DNA of 16,107 nt from Lachnospiraceae bacterium (GTDB lineage Bacteria > Bacillota > Clostridia > Lachnospirales > Lachnospiraceae): contig CAAFNG010000283.1 in assembly GCA_900764225.1 (NCBI GenBank), forward strand, positions 1-16,107. The letters are read 5' to 3'. Numbering within the stretch: position 1 is the stretch's first letter; the number at the start of each line of letters is the position of its first letter. The notes beneath the pieces were generated by a model. It had not been told where the DNA came from. It saw only the letters and a list, made by a program, of their open reading frames with translations, and did not search any database. The translations under genes were made by a program, and so were the position numbers. Below, piece by piece: positions 1 through 6,630 of this stretch.

Positions 1-135
1 CATCAGGATAAAACGAATTTTATATCTTCCCATATAGCGGAACAGCTTTTTCATAGAGCCCTTGAAGTCCTTGGCTTTCTCTGTTGGCTGCATTCCGCGT
101 CCGCCCATATGGCCTCTTCTTCTCTGCTGACTCAT
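1..135 (-). CDS. ABC exporter half-transporter, second subunit (N-terminus only, runs off window)
   Basis: The first 45 codons of a protein are visible, read from 135 down to the window edge. It begins MSQQRRRGHMGGRGMQPTEK, a Gly/Arg-rich start, and continues into a basic stretch leading to the first membrane helix. This start is typical of the second subunit of Firmicutes heterodimeric multidrug ABC exporters. The ATG overlaps the stop of the preceding exporter subunit as ATGA, and an AGAGGAGG ribosome site lies in the last codons of that gene (141-150), so the two are almost certainly translationally coupled and form one transporter. This partner would be expected to carry the complete catalytic nucleotide site, because the first subunit has a degenerate one; that part lies outside the window. 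Confidence 0.85.
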   Translation of the reverse strand, partial: MSQQRRRGHMGGRGMQPTEKAKDFKGSMKKLFRYMGRYKIRFILM

Positions 136-2294
136 GCCAATTCCTCCTCTGATAACTGACTCATGGCAATCTGACGATATACCTCACAGGATTTCATCAG
201 TTCTTTATGACTTCCGATTCCTGCCATATGACCATCATCCAGAACGATGATCTTATCTGCATTCAGAATCGTACTGATACGCTGCGCCACGATAATAGTT
301 GTTGCTTCTTTTGTATGTTCTTTCAGTGCTTTTCGAAGTGTACTGTCTGTTTTGAAATCCAGTGCGGAAAAGCTGTCATCGAAGATAAAGATCTCCGGAT
401 CTTTCGCAATGGCTCTCGCAATGGAAAGTCTCTGCTTCTGTCCGCCGGAAACGTTGCTTCCGCCCTGAGCGATCGGAGAATCATAGCCTTCCGGCTTGGT
501 ATCGATAAACTCTGTAGCCTGGGCAACCTGAGCAGCTTTTTTCACTGCATCCTCAGAAATCTCTGTCTTTCCGTAACGGATATTGGAATCGATCGTTCCG
601 GAGAAAAGCACTCCTTTCTGCGGAACATATCCGATCCGGTCACGGACATCCTTCTGTGTCATTTCACGGACATCTACTCCGTCAACCTTTACAGAACCAT
701 TTGTCACATCGTAGAAACGAGGAATCAGATTGATCAGGGTACTCTTACCGCTTCCTGTACTTCCGATGATCGCTACTGTCTCACCTTTTTCTGCTTTAAA
801 GGAAATATCGGTGATAACGTTCTCACCGGCTTCCGGATATGCAAAACTTACATGGTCAAATTCTACAGTTCCTTTTACATTTTCGGACGGCTGTACCGGA
901 TTCTCCGGATCATGAACACTGACTTCTGTCTCAAGTACTTCATTGATACGACGTGCAGATACATTTGCTCTCGGAAGCATAATAGACATGGCTGTGATCA
1001 TCAGGAATGACATGATGATCTGCATTGCATACTGGATAAATGCCATTACATCACCAACCTGCATACTTCCGTTATCTACTGCATAAGAACCGCTGTAAAT
1101 GATCAGCACGGAAATTCCGTTCATGATCAGCATCATTACAGGCATCATAAATGTCATACAACGGTTAACAAAGAGGTTGGTTTTTGTAAGAGTCATATTT
1201 GCCTCTTCAAAACGCTCCTCCTCATGTTTCTCACGGCTGAATGCACGGATAACCGGAATACCGGTAAGGATCTCACGGGTTACCAGGTTCAGTTTATCTA
1301 CCATGGTCTGTAGTGCTGTAAATTTCGGCATTGCGATCTTAAACAGCAGGATCATAAATGCTAGGATCAAAACTACGGCAACAGCCAGGATCCATGTCAT
1401 GGAAGAATCTGTCTTCAATACCTTCAGTACACCGCCGATTCCAAGGATCGGCGCATAAAGAACGATACGGAACATCATGGACATTACCTGCTGGATCTGC
1501 TGGATATCATTAGTACAGCGGGTAATGAGAGATGCCGTTGAGAATTTATGATATTCTCTGCTGGAAAAACCGATAACCTTGTTGTACACCATTCCACGAA
1601 GATCATGGCCAAGGGAAGCGGCCACTCTTGCGGAAAGAAATACCACACACACCGCAGCCATCATTGTTACCAGAGCCATCAGTACCATGCGGATGCCTGT
1701 AGACTTCATATAATCCATCTGAATGGCATCTACATCCTCTCCCATAGCTTCATACTCTGCACGAACGTAGGAAACACCTGCCTGTGTAATAATGGATTCC
1801 TGCATCTTATCGATCTTCTCACTGACCTGCTCCTTCATGGCAGATAATGCCTCTTTCGGCATCTGTGCAAGAGCAGTGAGCGGATCAACACCTTCCGGAA
1901 TTCCCATCTTTGCAAGTGCTGCTTTTGTTTCTTCGCTGTCGGATGTGAACGTGGAAACGATCACCATCGGTTTGCCGAAAATAGAATTCAGTTCCTCTCT
2001 GTCATCTGCGGAAATCTTATCTTTTAATACAAGCTCATCTCCGTCTTCTTCATAAAACTTATCAACAGTTTTTGCATCATCGTCATCCATAAACAGCTTC
2101 AGACTGTCCATAGATGTTTTTCTGATCTTCTCAGGAACACTGTCTTCAATACCGTTCTGCTGAATTCCCACATTGATGATATTGGATGTGTAATTCGGCA
2201 GAGACAGATCACAGTATGCCTGGAGAAAAAGAAGCGCGATGATGATCACAATGTAACCTGCTGACTTTTTCAGATACTTCATCAGTTTGATCAC
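132..2294 (-). CDS. Heterodimeric ABC multidrug exporter subunit with degenerate ATPase site
   Basis: A 720-residue membrane-ATPase half-transporter. Helix 1 (about 10-28) is followed by a long acidic extracytoplasmic segment (about 35-195) before the remaining transmembrane helices (about 200-440), and then the nucleotide-binding domain. Walker A is GSTGSGKST (511-519) and the signature is VSGGQ (615-619). After Walker B the sequence is FDDS (Asp639-Asp640), so Asp replaces the usual catalytic Glu, and the switch His is Gln (VAQRIST, Gln671). Both changes are known in the degenerate half of heterodimeric exporters such as TM287/288 and BmrCD. The start is GTG at 2294: GGAAGG lies 9 bases upstream, whereas the later in-frame ATG (Met5) lies too far away. 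It is the middle gene of a MarR-ABC-ABC operon. The substrate is unknown; drug or lipid export is the family expectation. Confidence 0.93.
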   Translation of the reverse strand: MIKLMKYLKKSAGYIVIIIALLFLQAYCDLSLPNYTSNIINVGIQQNGIEDSVPEKIRKTSMDSLKLFMDDDDAKTVDKFYEEDGDELVLKDKISADDREELNSIFGKPMVIVSTFTSDSEETKAALAKMGIPEGVDPLTALAQMPKEALSAMKEQVSEKIDKMQESIITQAGVSYVRAEYEAMGEDVDAIQMDYMKSTGIRMVLMALVTMMAAVCVVFLSARVAASLGHDLRGMVYNKVIGFSSREYHKFSTASLITRCTNDIQQIQQVMSMMFRIVLYAPILGIGGVLKVLKTDSSMTWILAVAVVLILAFMILLFKIAMPKFTALQTMVDKLNLVTREILTGIPVIRAFSREKHEEERFEEANMTLTKTNLFVNRCMTFMMPVMMLIMNGISVLIIYSGSYAVDNGSMQVGDVMAFIQYAMQIIMSFLMITAMSIMLPRANVSARRINEVLETEVSVHDPENPVQPSENVKGTVEFDHVSFAYPEAGENVITDISFKAEKGETVAIIGSTGSGKSTLINLIPRFYDVTNGSVKVDGVDVREMTQKDVRDRIGYVPQKGVLFSGTIDSNIRYGKTEISEDAVKKAAQVAQATEFIDTKPEGYDSPIAQGGSNVSGGQKQRLSIARAIAKDPEIFIFDDSFSALDFKTDSTLRKALKEHTKEATTIIVAQRISTILNADKIIVLDDGHMAGIGSHKELMKSCEVYRQIAMSQLSEEELA

Positions 2295-2353
2295 GTTTCT
2301 GTTCCTTCCTTTCTGTCATACAATATTTTTCATTACTTTGTTTCTTCCAGATT

Positions 2354-2812
2354 TTATTCCGGCTGTATCTTATCTATATTTTCCAGAATCTGTTTCAGAA
2401 ATCTCCGAAGAAGGCATTGTTCTGTTTCACTGAAGCCTTCCAGCATCACAGATTCATTCTCTCGGATTCGCTGTAATGCCCTGGCTTTCGTTTCTTTGCC
2501 CTTCTCAGTCAGATAAATCCTGGCTATACGCTGATCCTTCTCATCTGGTTTCTTATAAAGAAACCCTGCTTTCTCCAGTCTCTGTACTGAGACCGTTACT
2601 GTCGGCGGCTTGATTCTCAGGATCTCCGCCAGCTCCTTCTGGCTTAAACCTTCCTTCTTGGAAACCATCCCCAGAACCGGAATCTGTCCCGGATAAATTC
2701 CAAGTCCCTGCATCTGCCCGAAGCATTTCGCCATAAAATAGCGGTCCACCTTCATAAACAGAGACAAAAGACTATTTTCTTTTCCCTTCTCATCTTCCTC
2801 CTCACAAAACAC
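2354..2812 (-). CDS. MarR-family transcriptional regulator
   Basis: A 152-residue winged-helix regulator. The helix-turn-helix is about 58-85 (GLSQKELAEILRIKPPTVTV, then SVQRLEKAGF). The wing (KPDEKDQRIARIYLTEKG) contains the Asp/Arg pair typical of MarR, and helical dimerisation segments lie at both ends. The start is GTG at 2812, with GAGAGGAG seven bases upstream; an ATG nearby (in TGATGTCGTG) is in another frame. It is first in an operon with the two ABC exporter subunits, so it most likely represses its own promoter and the exporter until an inducing compound binds. The dyad TTAG-TCGG-CTAA just downstream of the predicted -10 box is the obvious operator candidate. The inducing ligand cannot be inferred. 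Confidence 0.92.
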   Translation of the reverse strand: MFCEEEDEKGKENSLLSLFMKVDRYFMAKCFGQMQGLGIYPGQIPVLGMVSKKEGLSQKELAEILRIKPPTVTVSVQRLEKAGFLYKKPDEKDQRIARIYLTEKGKETKARALQRIRENESVMLEGFSETEQCLLRRFLKQILENIDKIQPE

Positions 2813-2849
2813 GACATCACTCCTCTCTTACTCCGATCCGAATTCATTT

Positions 2850-2865
2850 AATTAGTCGGCTAACT
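2850..2865. promoter_or_regulatory. Probable MarR operator dyad (TTAG-TCGG-CTAA)
   Basis: TTAG (2852-2855) and CTAA (2860-2863) are inverted around TCGG, extended by flanking A/T. The dyad sits just downstream of the predicted -10 box of the marR-ABC operon, where bound repressor would block RNA polymerase. The dyad is seen directly; assignment to this MarR is inferred from position. Confidence 0.55.
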
Positions 2866-2869
2866 ATAT

Positions 2870-2897
2870 ATAATATACATCTGCACAAAAAATACAA
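2870..2897 (-). promoter_or_regulatory. Predicted sigma-A promoter of the marR-ABC operon
   Basis: On the minus strand the -35 is TTGTAT (2892-2897) and the -10 is TATTAT (2870-2875), 16 bases apart, in an AT-rich gap. Several overlapping -10 options exist (TATATT, TATATA), so the exact box is uncertain. Confidence 0.5.
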
Positions 2898-2970
2898 CTG
2901 TTTTTTGTGAATTTCACACTTTTTTTAGATTTATAAATTCTTAAAATAGAATTCCTATTATCTATATTCT

Positions 2971-2986
2971 TTTGTCGGACTAACTT
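2971..2986. promoter_or_regulatory. Second copy of the MarR-like site
   Basis: TTTGTCGGACTAACTT shares GTCGG and CTAACT with the dyad at 2850-2865, with one extra base between them. It lies about 120 bp upstream of the first site, between the marR promoter and the DUF4250 terminator. It could be an auxiliary repressor site; similarity is seen, function is inferred. Confidence 0.3.
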
Positions 2987-3006
2987 TTTATTTCCCTGCA
3001 CACAGC

Positions 3007-3056
3007 AAAAAAATCCATGTTCCATAAGTTCACATCACTTATAGAACATGGATTTT
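3007..3056 (-). terminator. Rho-independent terminator after the DUF4250 gene
   Basis: A 20-bp stem with one mismatch (3010-3029 pairs with 3037-3056, core AATCCATGTTC / GAACATGGATT) and a 7-base loop. On the minus strand it is followed by a run of seven T. It begins 12 bases after the DUF4250 stop codon. Confidence 0.88.
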
Positions 3057-3067
3057 CTTTTCGCTTC

Positions 3068-3253
3068 TTAGACAAACTGGTTCGCAGCCGGATCATACAC
3101 ATAATCGATTGACGCAAGCTTTTCCTCCAGCTCTTTTCTGTCGGCATTTTTATCTTCGCAGAACGCATCCAGCGAACCGTAAAAATCTCTCAGCTGTGTA
3201 TTCATATAGCTCAAAAGCATTACCGGATCCTTTGGTATCATAATTTTTTCCAT
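3068..3253 (-). CDS. DUF4250 domain protein
   Basis: A small soluble protein of 61 residues. The conserved core begins PKDPVMLLSYMNTQLRDFYG and ends YDPAANQFV, which I recognise as DUF4250, a short single-domain family of Firmicutes with no known function. Two starts are possible: ATG at 3253 (MEKIMIPKD, AGGA five bases upstream) and ATG at 3241 (MIPKD, giving 57 residues, closer to the usual family length). A longer upstream frame exists but overlaps the promoter. It is a single-gene unit, with its own promoter (3282-3310) and a strong terminator. Family identification is by recognition; its role is unknown. Confidence 0.82.
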   Translation of the reverse strand: MEKIMIPKDPVMLLSYMNTQLRDFYGSLDAFCEDKNADRKELEEKLASIDYVYDPAANQFV

Positions 3254-3281
3254 CCTTTTCCTGATATTTTCTGATAGCATT

Positions 3282-3310
3282 ACTATCTTACCAATATTCG
3301 ATTTTGTCAA
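3282..3310 (-). promoter_or_regulatory. Predicted promoter of the DUF4250 gene
   Basis: On the minus strand the -35 is a perfect TTGACA (3305-3310) and the -10 is GATAGT (3282-3287), 17 bases apart. The -10 is weak (4 of 6) and lies inside a short dyad GATAG-N5-CTATC (3273-3287). Confidence 0.5.
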
Positions 3311-3335
3311 GTAGTCAAAAGATTTTTGCTTTCAC

Positions 3336-3404
3336 AAAAAAGAACTGCCAGGCTTTGATCTTTCATCCAAAGATGAATTCTGATCAGAACTGACAGTTCT
3401 TTTA
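3336..3404 (-). terminator. Terminator after clpB
   Basis: The outer arms AAAAAGAACTGCCAG (3336-3350) and CTGACAGTTCTTTT (3390-3403) pair with one mismatch, and an inner hairpin (ATCTTT / AAAGAT) lies in between. On the minus strand the stem ends in a run of T. It starts about 60 bases after the clpB stop. Confidence 0.75.
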
Positions 3405-3464
3405 TTTGTCAATCTATATTTTCATTGAATCAAGGAGTTACTTTCTTTGACCAGGTACTTCTGA

Positions 3465-6047
3465 TCATTTCGTGCTGACAGTAAACTCTCCATCCTTCAC
3501 ATCCAGAATGATGGTATCACCGGCATGTACATCACCGGAAAGGATCTTCTTTGCAGTCAGTGTTTCCACATAATTCTGCAGATAACGCTTCAGCGGACGT
3601 GCACCGTAAACCGGATCATATCCGTTATCCACTACCATCTGTTTCGCTGCATCCGTAAGCTCCAGGGAAAGCTCCTGGTCAGCCAGACGGTCACTGAGTT
3701 CTTTTACCATAAGATCTACGATCTTGCCTACATTATCCTTGGTCAGCGGCTTGAACATGATGATCTCATCCAGACGGTTCAGAAACTCCGGACGAAAGTG
3801 TCCACGGAGATCTGCCATAACTTGCTCCTGTGCCTCCGGCTTGATATCACCTTTCTCATCAATACCATCTAGCAGATACGGCGAACCGATATTCGAGGTC
3901 ATGATCAGAATCGTATTCTTAAAGTCAACGGTACGGCCCTGAGAATCTGTGATACGTCCGTCATCCAGCACCTGAAGAAGTACGTTAAATACATCCGGAT
4001 GTGCCTTCTCGATTTCATCAAAGAGTACAACACTGTACGGTTTTCTTCGAACAGCCTCAGTCAGCTGACCGCCTTCTTCATATCCTACATATCCTGGAGG
4101 CGCTCCGATCAGACGGGACACGGAATATTTCTCCATGTACTCACTCATATCAATACGAACCATGTTCTGCTCATCGTCAAACAGTGTGGCAGCCAGAGTC
4201 TTGGCAAGCTCTGTTTTACCAACACCGGTTGGTCCAAGGAACAGGAAAGAACCGATTGGCTTCGTAGGATCCTTGATACCTGCTTTTGAACGAAGGATGG
4301 CATCTGTTACAAGACGTACACCTTCATCCTGACCTACTACACGTTTATGCAGTTCATCCTCAAGACCCAGAAGCTTCGTTCTCTCACCTTCTGTCAGCTT
4401 GGTTACCGGAATACCGGTCCATCTGGAAATAATACGCGCAATCTCATCATCAGTAACAGCCTCATGTACCAGGCTTCTGTCACTTTCTTTGACCTGCTTC
4501 TCCTCTACTTCCAGCTGCTGCTGAAGCTTCGGCAGCTCACCATACTGCAGCTCTGCTGCCTTTTCCAGATCGTAGTTCTGTTTTGCTTTCTGGATCTGTT
4601 TATTGATATCCTCGATCTGCTCACGTAATTTCTGAAGCTTCTCTACGGAATGTTTCTCATTATCCCACTGAGCTTTCTGTGCATTAAAAGTATCTCGTAA
4701 CTCTGCCAGCTCTTTCTGCAGATCCTCCAGTCGCTCTTTGCTGAGATTATCAGTTTCTTTCTTAAGAGCAGATTCCTCGATCTCCAGCTGCATGATCTTA
4801 CGTCTCTGCTCATCCAGCTCTGTCGGCATGGAATCCAGTTCTGTCTTGATCAGTGCACAGGCCTCGTCTACAAGGTCAATGGCCTTATCCGGAAGAAAAC
4901 GGTCTGTGATATATCTGTGTGAAAGGGTAGCTGCTGCAACCAGTGCACTGTCTGTAATCTTAACGCCGTGGAATACCTCGTATCTCTCCTTCAATCCACG
5001 AAGAATAGAAATGGTATCCTCAACCGTAGGCTCATTTACCATAACCGGCTGGAAACGACGTGCAAGTGCAGCATCCTTCTCAATATACTGACGGTACTCA
5101 TCCAGAGTTGTAGCACCAATACAGTGAAGCTCACCTCTTGCCAGCATAGGCTTCAGCATGTTTCCTGCATCCATGGCACCATCTGTCTTACCTGCACCAA
5201 CGATCAGATGAAGCTCATCGATGAACAGAATAATCTGTCCTTCGCTCTTCTTCACCTCTTCCAGTACCGCTTTCAGACGTTCCTCAAACTCACCACGATA
5301 TTTGGCGCCGGCAACCAGTGCACCCATATCCAGTGCAAAAATCTTCTTATTCTTAAGGCCTTCCGGTACGTCCCCTGCCACAATACGCTGTGCCAGTCCC
5401 TCAATGGCTGCTGTCTTACCGACACCAGGCTCACCGATGAGAACCGGGTTATTCTTGGTTTTACGGGAAAGGATACGGATGATGTTTCGGATCTCCGCAT
5501 CACGTCCGATCACCGGATCCAGCTTCTGGTTCTTCGCCTTCTCTACCAGATCCTCGCCGTATTTATTCAAAGTATCATAGGTTGCCTCCGGGTTGTCACT
5601 GACAACTCTCTGGTTTCCTCTGACTGTAGAAAGTGCCTGAAGAAAACGCTCTCTGGTGATTCCAAACTCATCAAAGATCTTCTTCATGCTGGGGCTTGGA
5701 TATCTCAGCATGGAAAGAAACAGATGCTCAACAGAGACATACTCATCTCCCATAGCCTTGGCTTCATCCTCCGCACTGACCAGTGCCTTGTTCAGATACT
5801 GACCGAAACGAAGTTCTCCACCCTGAACCTTAACCTTGGCATCCAGAGCTTTCTTAACAGTGTCAACAAAATATTCCTTCTGAATCTCCATCTTCTCGAT
5901 CAATTTGAGAATCAGGCTGTCTTCCTGTGTAAGTAATGTATACAGAAGGTGTTCTTCCTCGATCTCCTGGTTGCCATATTCGTAAGCAACCTTCTCCAGA
6001 TCCTGGACAGCCTGTACGGATTTCTGTGTAAATTTACTGATATTCAT
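3465..6047 (-). CDS. clpB: ClpB disaggregase (AAA+ chaperone)
   Basis: An 860-residue ATP-dependent protein disaggregase that works with DnaK/DnaJ/GrpE to recover aggregated proteins in the cytoplasm. The N-terminal Clp repeat domain is about 1-145. AAA1 has Walker A GEPGVGKT (205-212), pore loop KYRGEFEER (249-257, Tyr250) and Walker B ILFIDELH (273-280). A coiled-coil middle domain lies at about 400-520, which separates ClpB from ClpA/ClpX; the ClpP-binding loop is absent as expected. AAA2 has Walker A GPTGVGKT (605-612), pore loop GYVGYEEGG (Tyr653) and Walker B VVLFDEIE (about 673-680), followed by the C-terminal small domain. It is full length. ATG 6047 follows AGGAGG by seven bases. It is a single-gene unit under CIRCE/HrcA control with a hairpin in the leader. 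Confidence 0.98.
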   Translation of the reverse strand: MNISKFTQKSVQAVQDLEKVAYEYGNQEIEEEHLLYTLLTQEDSLILKLIEKMEIQKEYFVDTVKKALDAKVKVQGGELRFGQYLNKALVSAEDEAKAMGDEYVSVEHLFLSMLRYPSPSMKKIFDEFGITRERFLQALSTVRGNQRVVSDNPEATYDTLNKYGEDLVEKAKNQKLDPVIGRDAEIRNIIRILSRKTKNNPVLIGEPGVGKTAAIEGLAQRIVAGDVPEGLKNKKIFALDMGALVAGAKYRGEFEERLKAVLEEVKKSEGQIILFIDELHLIVGAGKTDGAMDAGNMLKPMLARGELHCIGATTLDEYRQYIEKDAALARRFQPVMVNEPTVEDTISILRGLKERYEVFHGVKITDSALVAAATLSHRYITDRFLPDKAIDLVDEACALIKTELDSMPTELDEQRRKIMQLEIEESALKKETDNLSKERLEDLQKELAELRDTFNAQKAQWDNEKHSVEKLQKLREQIEDINKQIQKAKQNYDLEKAAELQYGELPKLQQQLEVEEKQVKESDRSLVHEAVTDDEIARIISRWTGIPVTKLTEGERTKLLGLEDELHKRVVGQDEGVRLVTDAILRSKAGIKDPTKPIGSFLFLGPTGVGKTELAKTLAATLFDDEQNMVRIDMSEYMEKYSVSRLIGAPPGYVGYEEGGQLTEAVRRKPYSVVLFDEIEKAHPDVFNVLLQVLDDGRITDSQGRTVDFKNTILIMTSNIGSPYLLDGIDEKGDIKPEAQEQVMADLRGHFRPEFLNRLDEIIMFKPLTKDNVGKIVDLMVKELSDRLADQELSLELTDAAKQMVVDNGYDPVYGARPLKRYLQNYVETLTAKKILSGDVHAGDTIILDVKDGEFTVSTK

Positions 6048-6071
6048 AGGCTTTCCTCCTATTCTATGAAA

Positions 6072-6103
6072 AGCATTTCCGGCACTTTCGTTTCGGAAAT
6101 GCT
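6072..6103 (-). other. Hairpin in the clpB 5' leader
   Basis: A perfect 10-bp inverted repeat (AGCATTTCCG 6072-6081, CGGAAATGCT 6094-6103) with a 12-base loop, between the predicted transcription start (about 6122) and the ribosome site (6055-6060). On the mRNA it is followed by TTTTC. It does not cover the AGGAGG. It may protect the transcript or act as a weak attenuator; no function is shown. Confidence 0.6.
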
Positions 6104-6128
6104 GTAGCTTTTTTCTTGTTCTAGGAGA

Positions 6129-6157
6129 AATATAACACTATTTGTTAGCACTGTCAA
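6129..6157 (-). promoter_or_regulatory. clpB sigma-A promoter
   Basis: On the minus strand the -35 is TTGACA (6152-6157) and the -10 is TATATT (6129-6134), exactly 17 bases apart. The -35 lies within the CIRCE operator. Confidence 0.88.
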
Positions 6158-6171
6158 TAGGTGAGTGCTAA
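6145..6171. promoter_or_regulatory. CIRCE operator (HrcA site)
   Basis: TTAGCACTG (6145-6153), nine-base spacer, GAGTGCTAA (6163-6171). It differs from the consensus TTAGCACTC-N9-GAGTGCTAA at a single base. It overlaps the clpB -35 box, so HrcA should repress clpB until heat shock. hrcA itself is not in the window. Confidence 0.95.
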
Positions 6172-6189
6172 TTATTTTATGAAGAATTT

Positions 6190-6216
6190 GTGAAGCCTTG
6201 ATTTTGCAGGCTTCAC
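6190..6216. repeat. Perfect 9-9-9 inverted repeat upstream of clpB
   Basis: GTGAAGCCT (6190-6198) and AGGCTTCAC (6208-6216) are perfect inverted arms around a nine-base spacer. Spacing equals that of CIRCE but the sequence differs. It lies 18 bases from the CIRCE on the upstream side of the promoter. It may be a hairpin or a second regulator site; no T-run follows on the minus strand. Confidence 0.5.
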
Positions 6217-6243
6217 AGGGATTTTTCACTTGCTTTCGCACTC

Positions 6244-6326
6244 GATTTTCTTGATTTGACCACATTTTTACGACAAATTCTTGAAAAAATATATTCGTCT
6301 GATTTTCTTACCACATTTTACGACAA
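6244..6326. repeat. Imperfect direct repeats beside the recombinase remnant
   Basis: ACCACATTTTTACGACAA (about 6259-6276) and ACCACATTTTACGACAA (about 6310-6326) differ by one A. Both are preceded by GATTTTCTT (6244-6252 with six extra bases; 6301-6309). They lie directly after the 3' end of the tyrosine-recombinase remnant (stop at 6338), where integrase binding or attachment sites of integrative elements often sit. The repeats are seen; the att role is inference. Confidence 0.45.
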
Positions 6327-6337
6327 CGACTTCTGGT

Positions 6338-6580
6338 TTATACCACAGCAGGTATGGTTTCCGGCAGATTCATTTTAGACATCTCGTTTTCCACGTGAGA
6401 CTTAGCCAATACTTTTACCAGAAGTTCCGGATCGACTTCATCAGCAACAGGTGCATTATTATTTTCCTGCTGTACATACATCTGTGGATTCAGATTCTTT
6501 ATCTCATAAAATGCTTCTGCAAAAAGCTCTGCAATTTTTCTTCGGTCATCATTCAGAATATGAGAGTACACATCCTTATC
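6338..6580 (-). pseudogene. Tyrosine recombinase (integrase) C-terminal remnant
   Basis: An open frame of about 77 residues starting DVYSHILNDDRRKIAELFAE and ending ETIPAVV. The segment YSHILxDDRR is the hallmark around the catalytic tyrosine region at the end of phage/ICE tyrosine recombinases (compare YSHILDEDRR followed by a variable C-terminal tail). Everything upstream, including the catalytic Arg and His boxes, is missing, so it is inactive. The only start in this frame is a GTG with no ribosome site of its own; the frame is joined instead to the stub of another gene. It probably marks the integrase end of a decayed integrative element. Confidence 0.72.
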
Positions 6581-6609
6581 ATTTCTTCATCACAATATGG
6601 ACATTTCAT
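6553..6609 (-). pseudogene. Truncated zinc-ribbon protein stub
   Basis: An ideal ribosome site (AGGAGG, nine bases upstream) leads to ATG at 6609 and MKCPYCDEEMIR, then an unrelated tail CTLIF and stop. MKCPYC..EM is a typical start of small Clostridial zinc-ribbon proteins (PF20097-like). The frame breaks where the recombinase remnant begins (about 6580), so this looks like the 5' end of a gene cut by the same rearrangement. It lies 21 bases after the histidine kinase stop and may still be co-transcribed with it. Confidence 0.45.
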
Positions 6610-6630
6610 GCTGATTTACCTCCTATAAGT

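Noticed and set aside
207..1010. A 267-codon open frame on the plus strand
   Set aside because: It is the antisense shadow of the ABC exporter ATPase domain, with no recognisable protein features.
2980..3168. A 62-codon minus-strand frame over the DUF4250 gene end
   Set aside because: It runs through the terminator hairpin and is a shifted shadow of the DUF4250 frame.
3007..3404. Paired hairpins as a CRISPR or repeat family
   Set aside because: The two hairpins differ in sequence, each directly follows a gene end, and each ends in a T-run: ordinary terminators.
4968..5936. A 322-codon open frame on the plus strand
   Set aside because: It lies wholly antisense to clpB, is Cys/His/Leu-rich in the way of a shadow frame, and has no ribosome site or known motif.
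6145..6216. CtsR operator upstream of clpB
   Set aside because: No tandem GGTCAAA-type heptads are present; the sites seen are CIRCE and an unrelated dyad.
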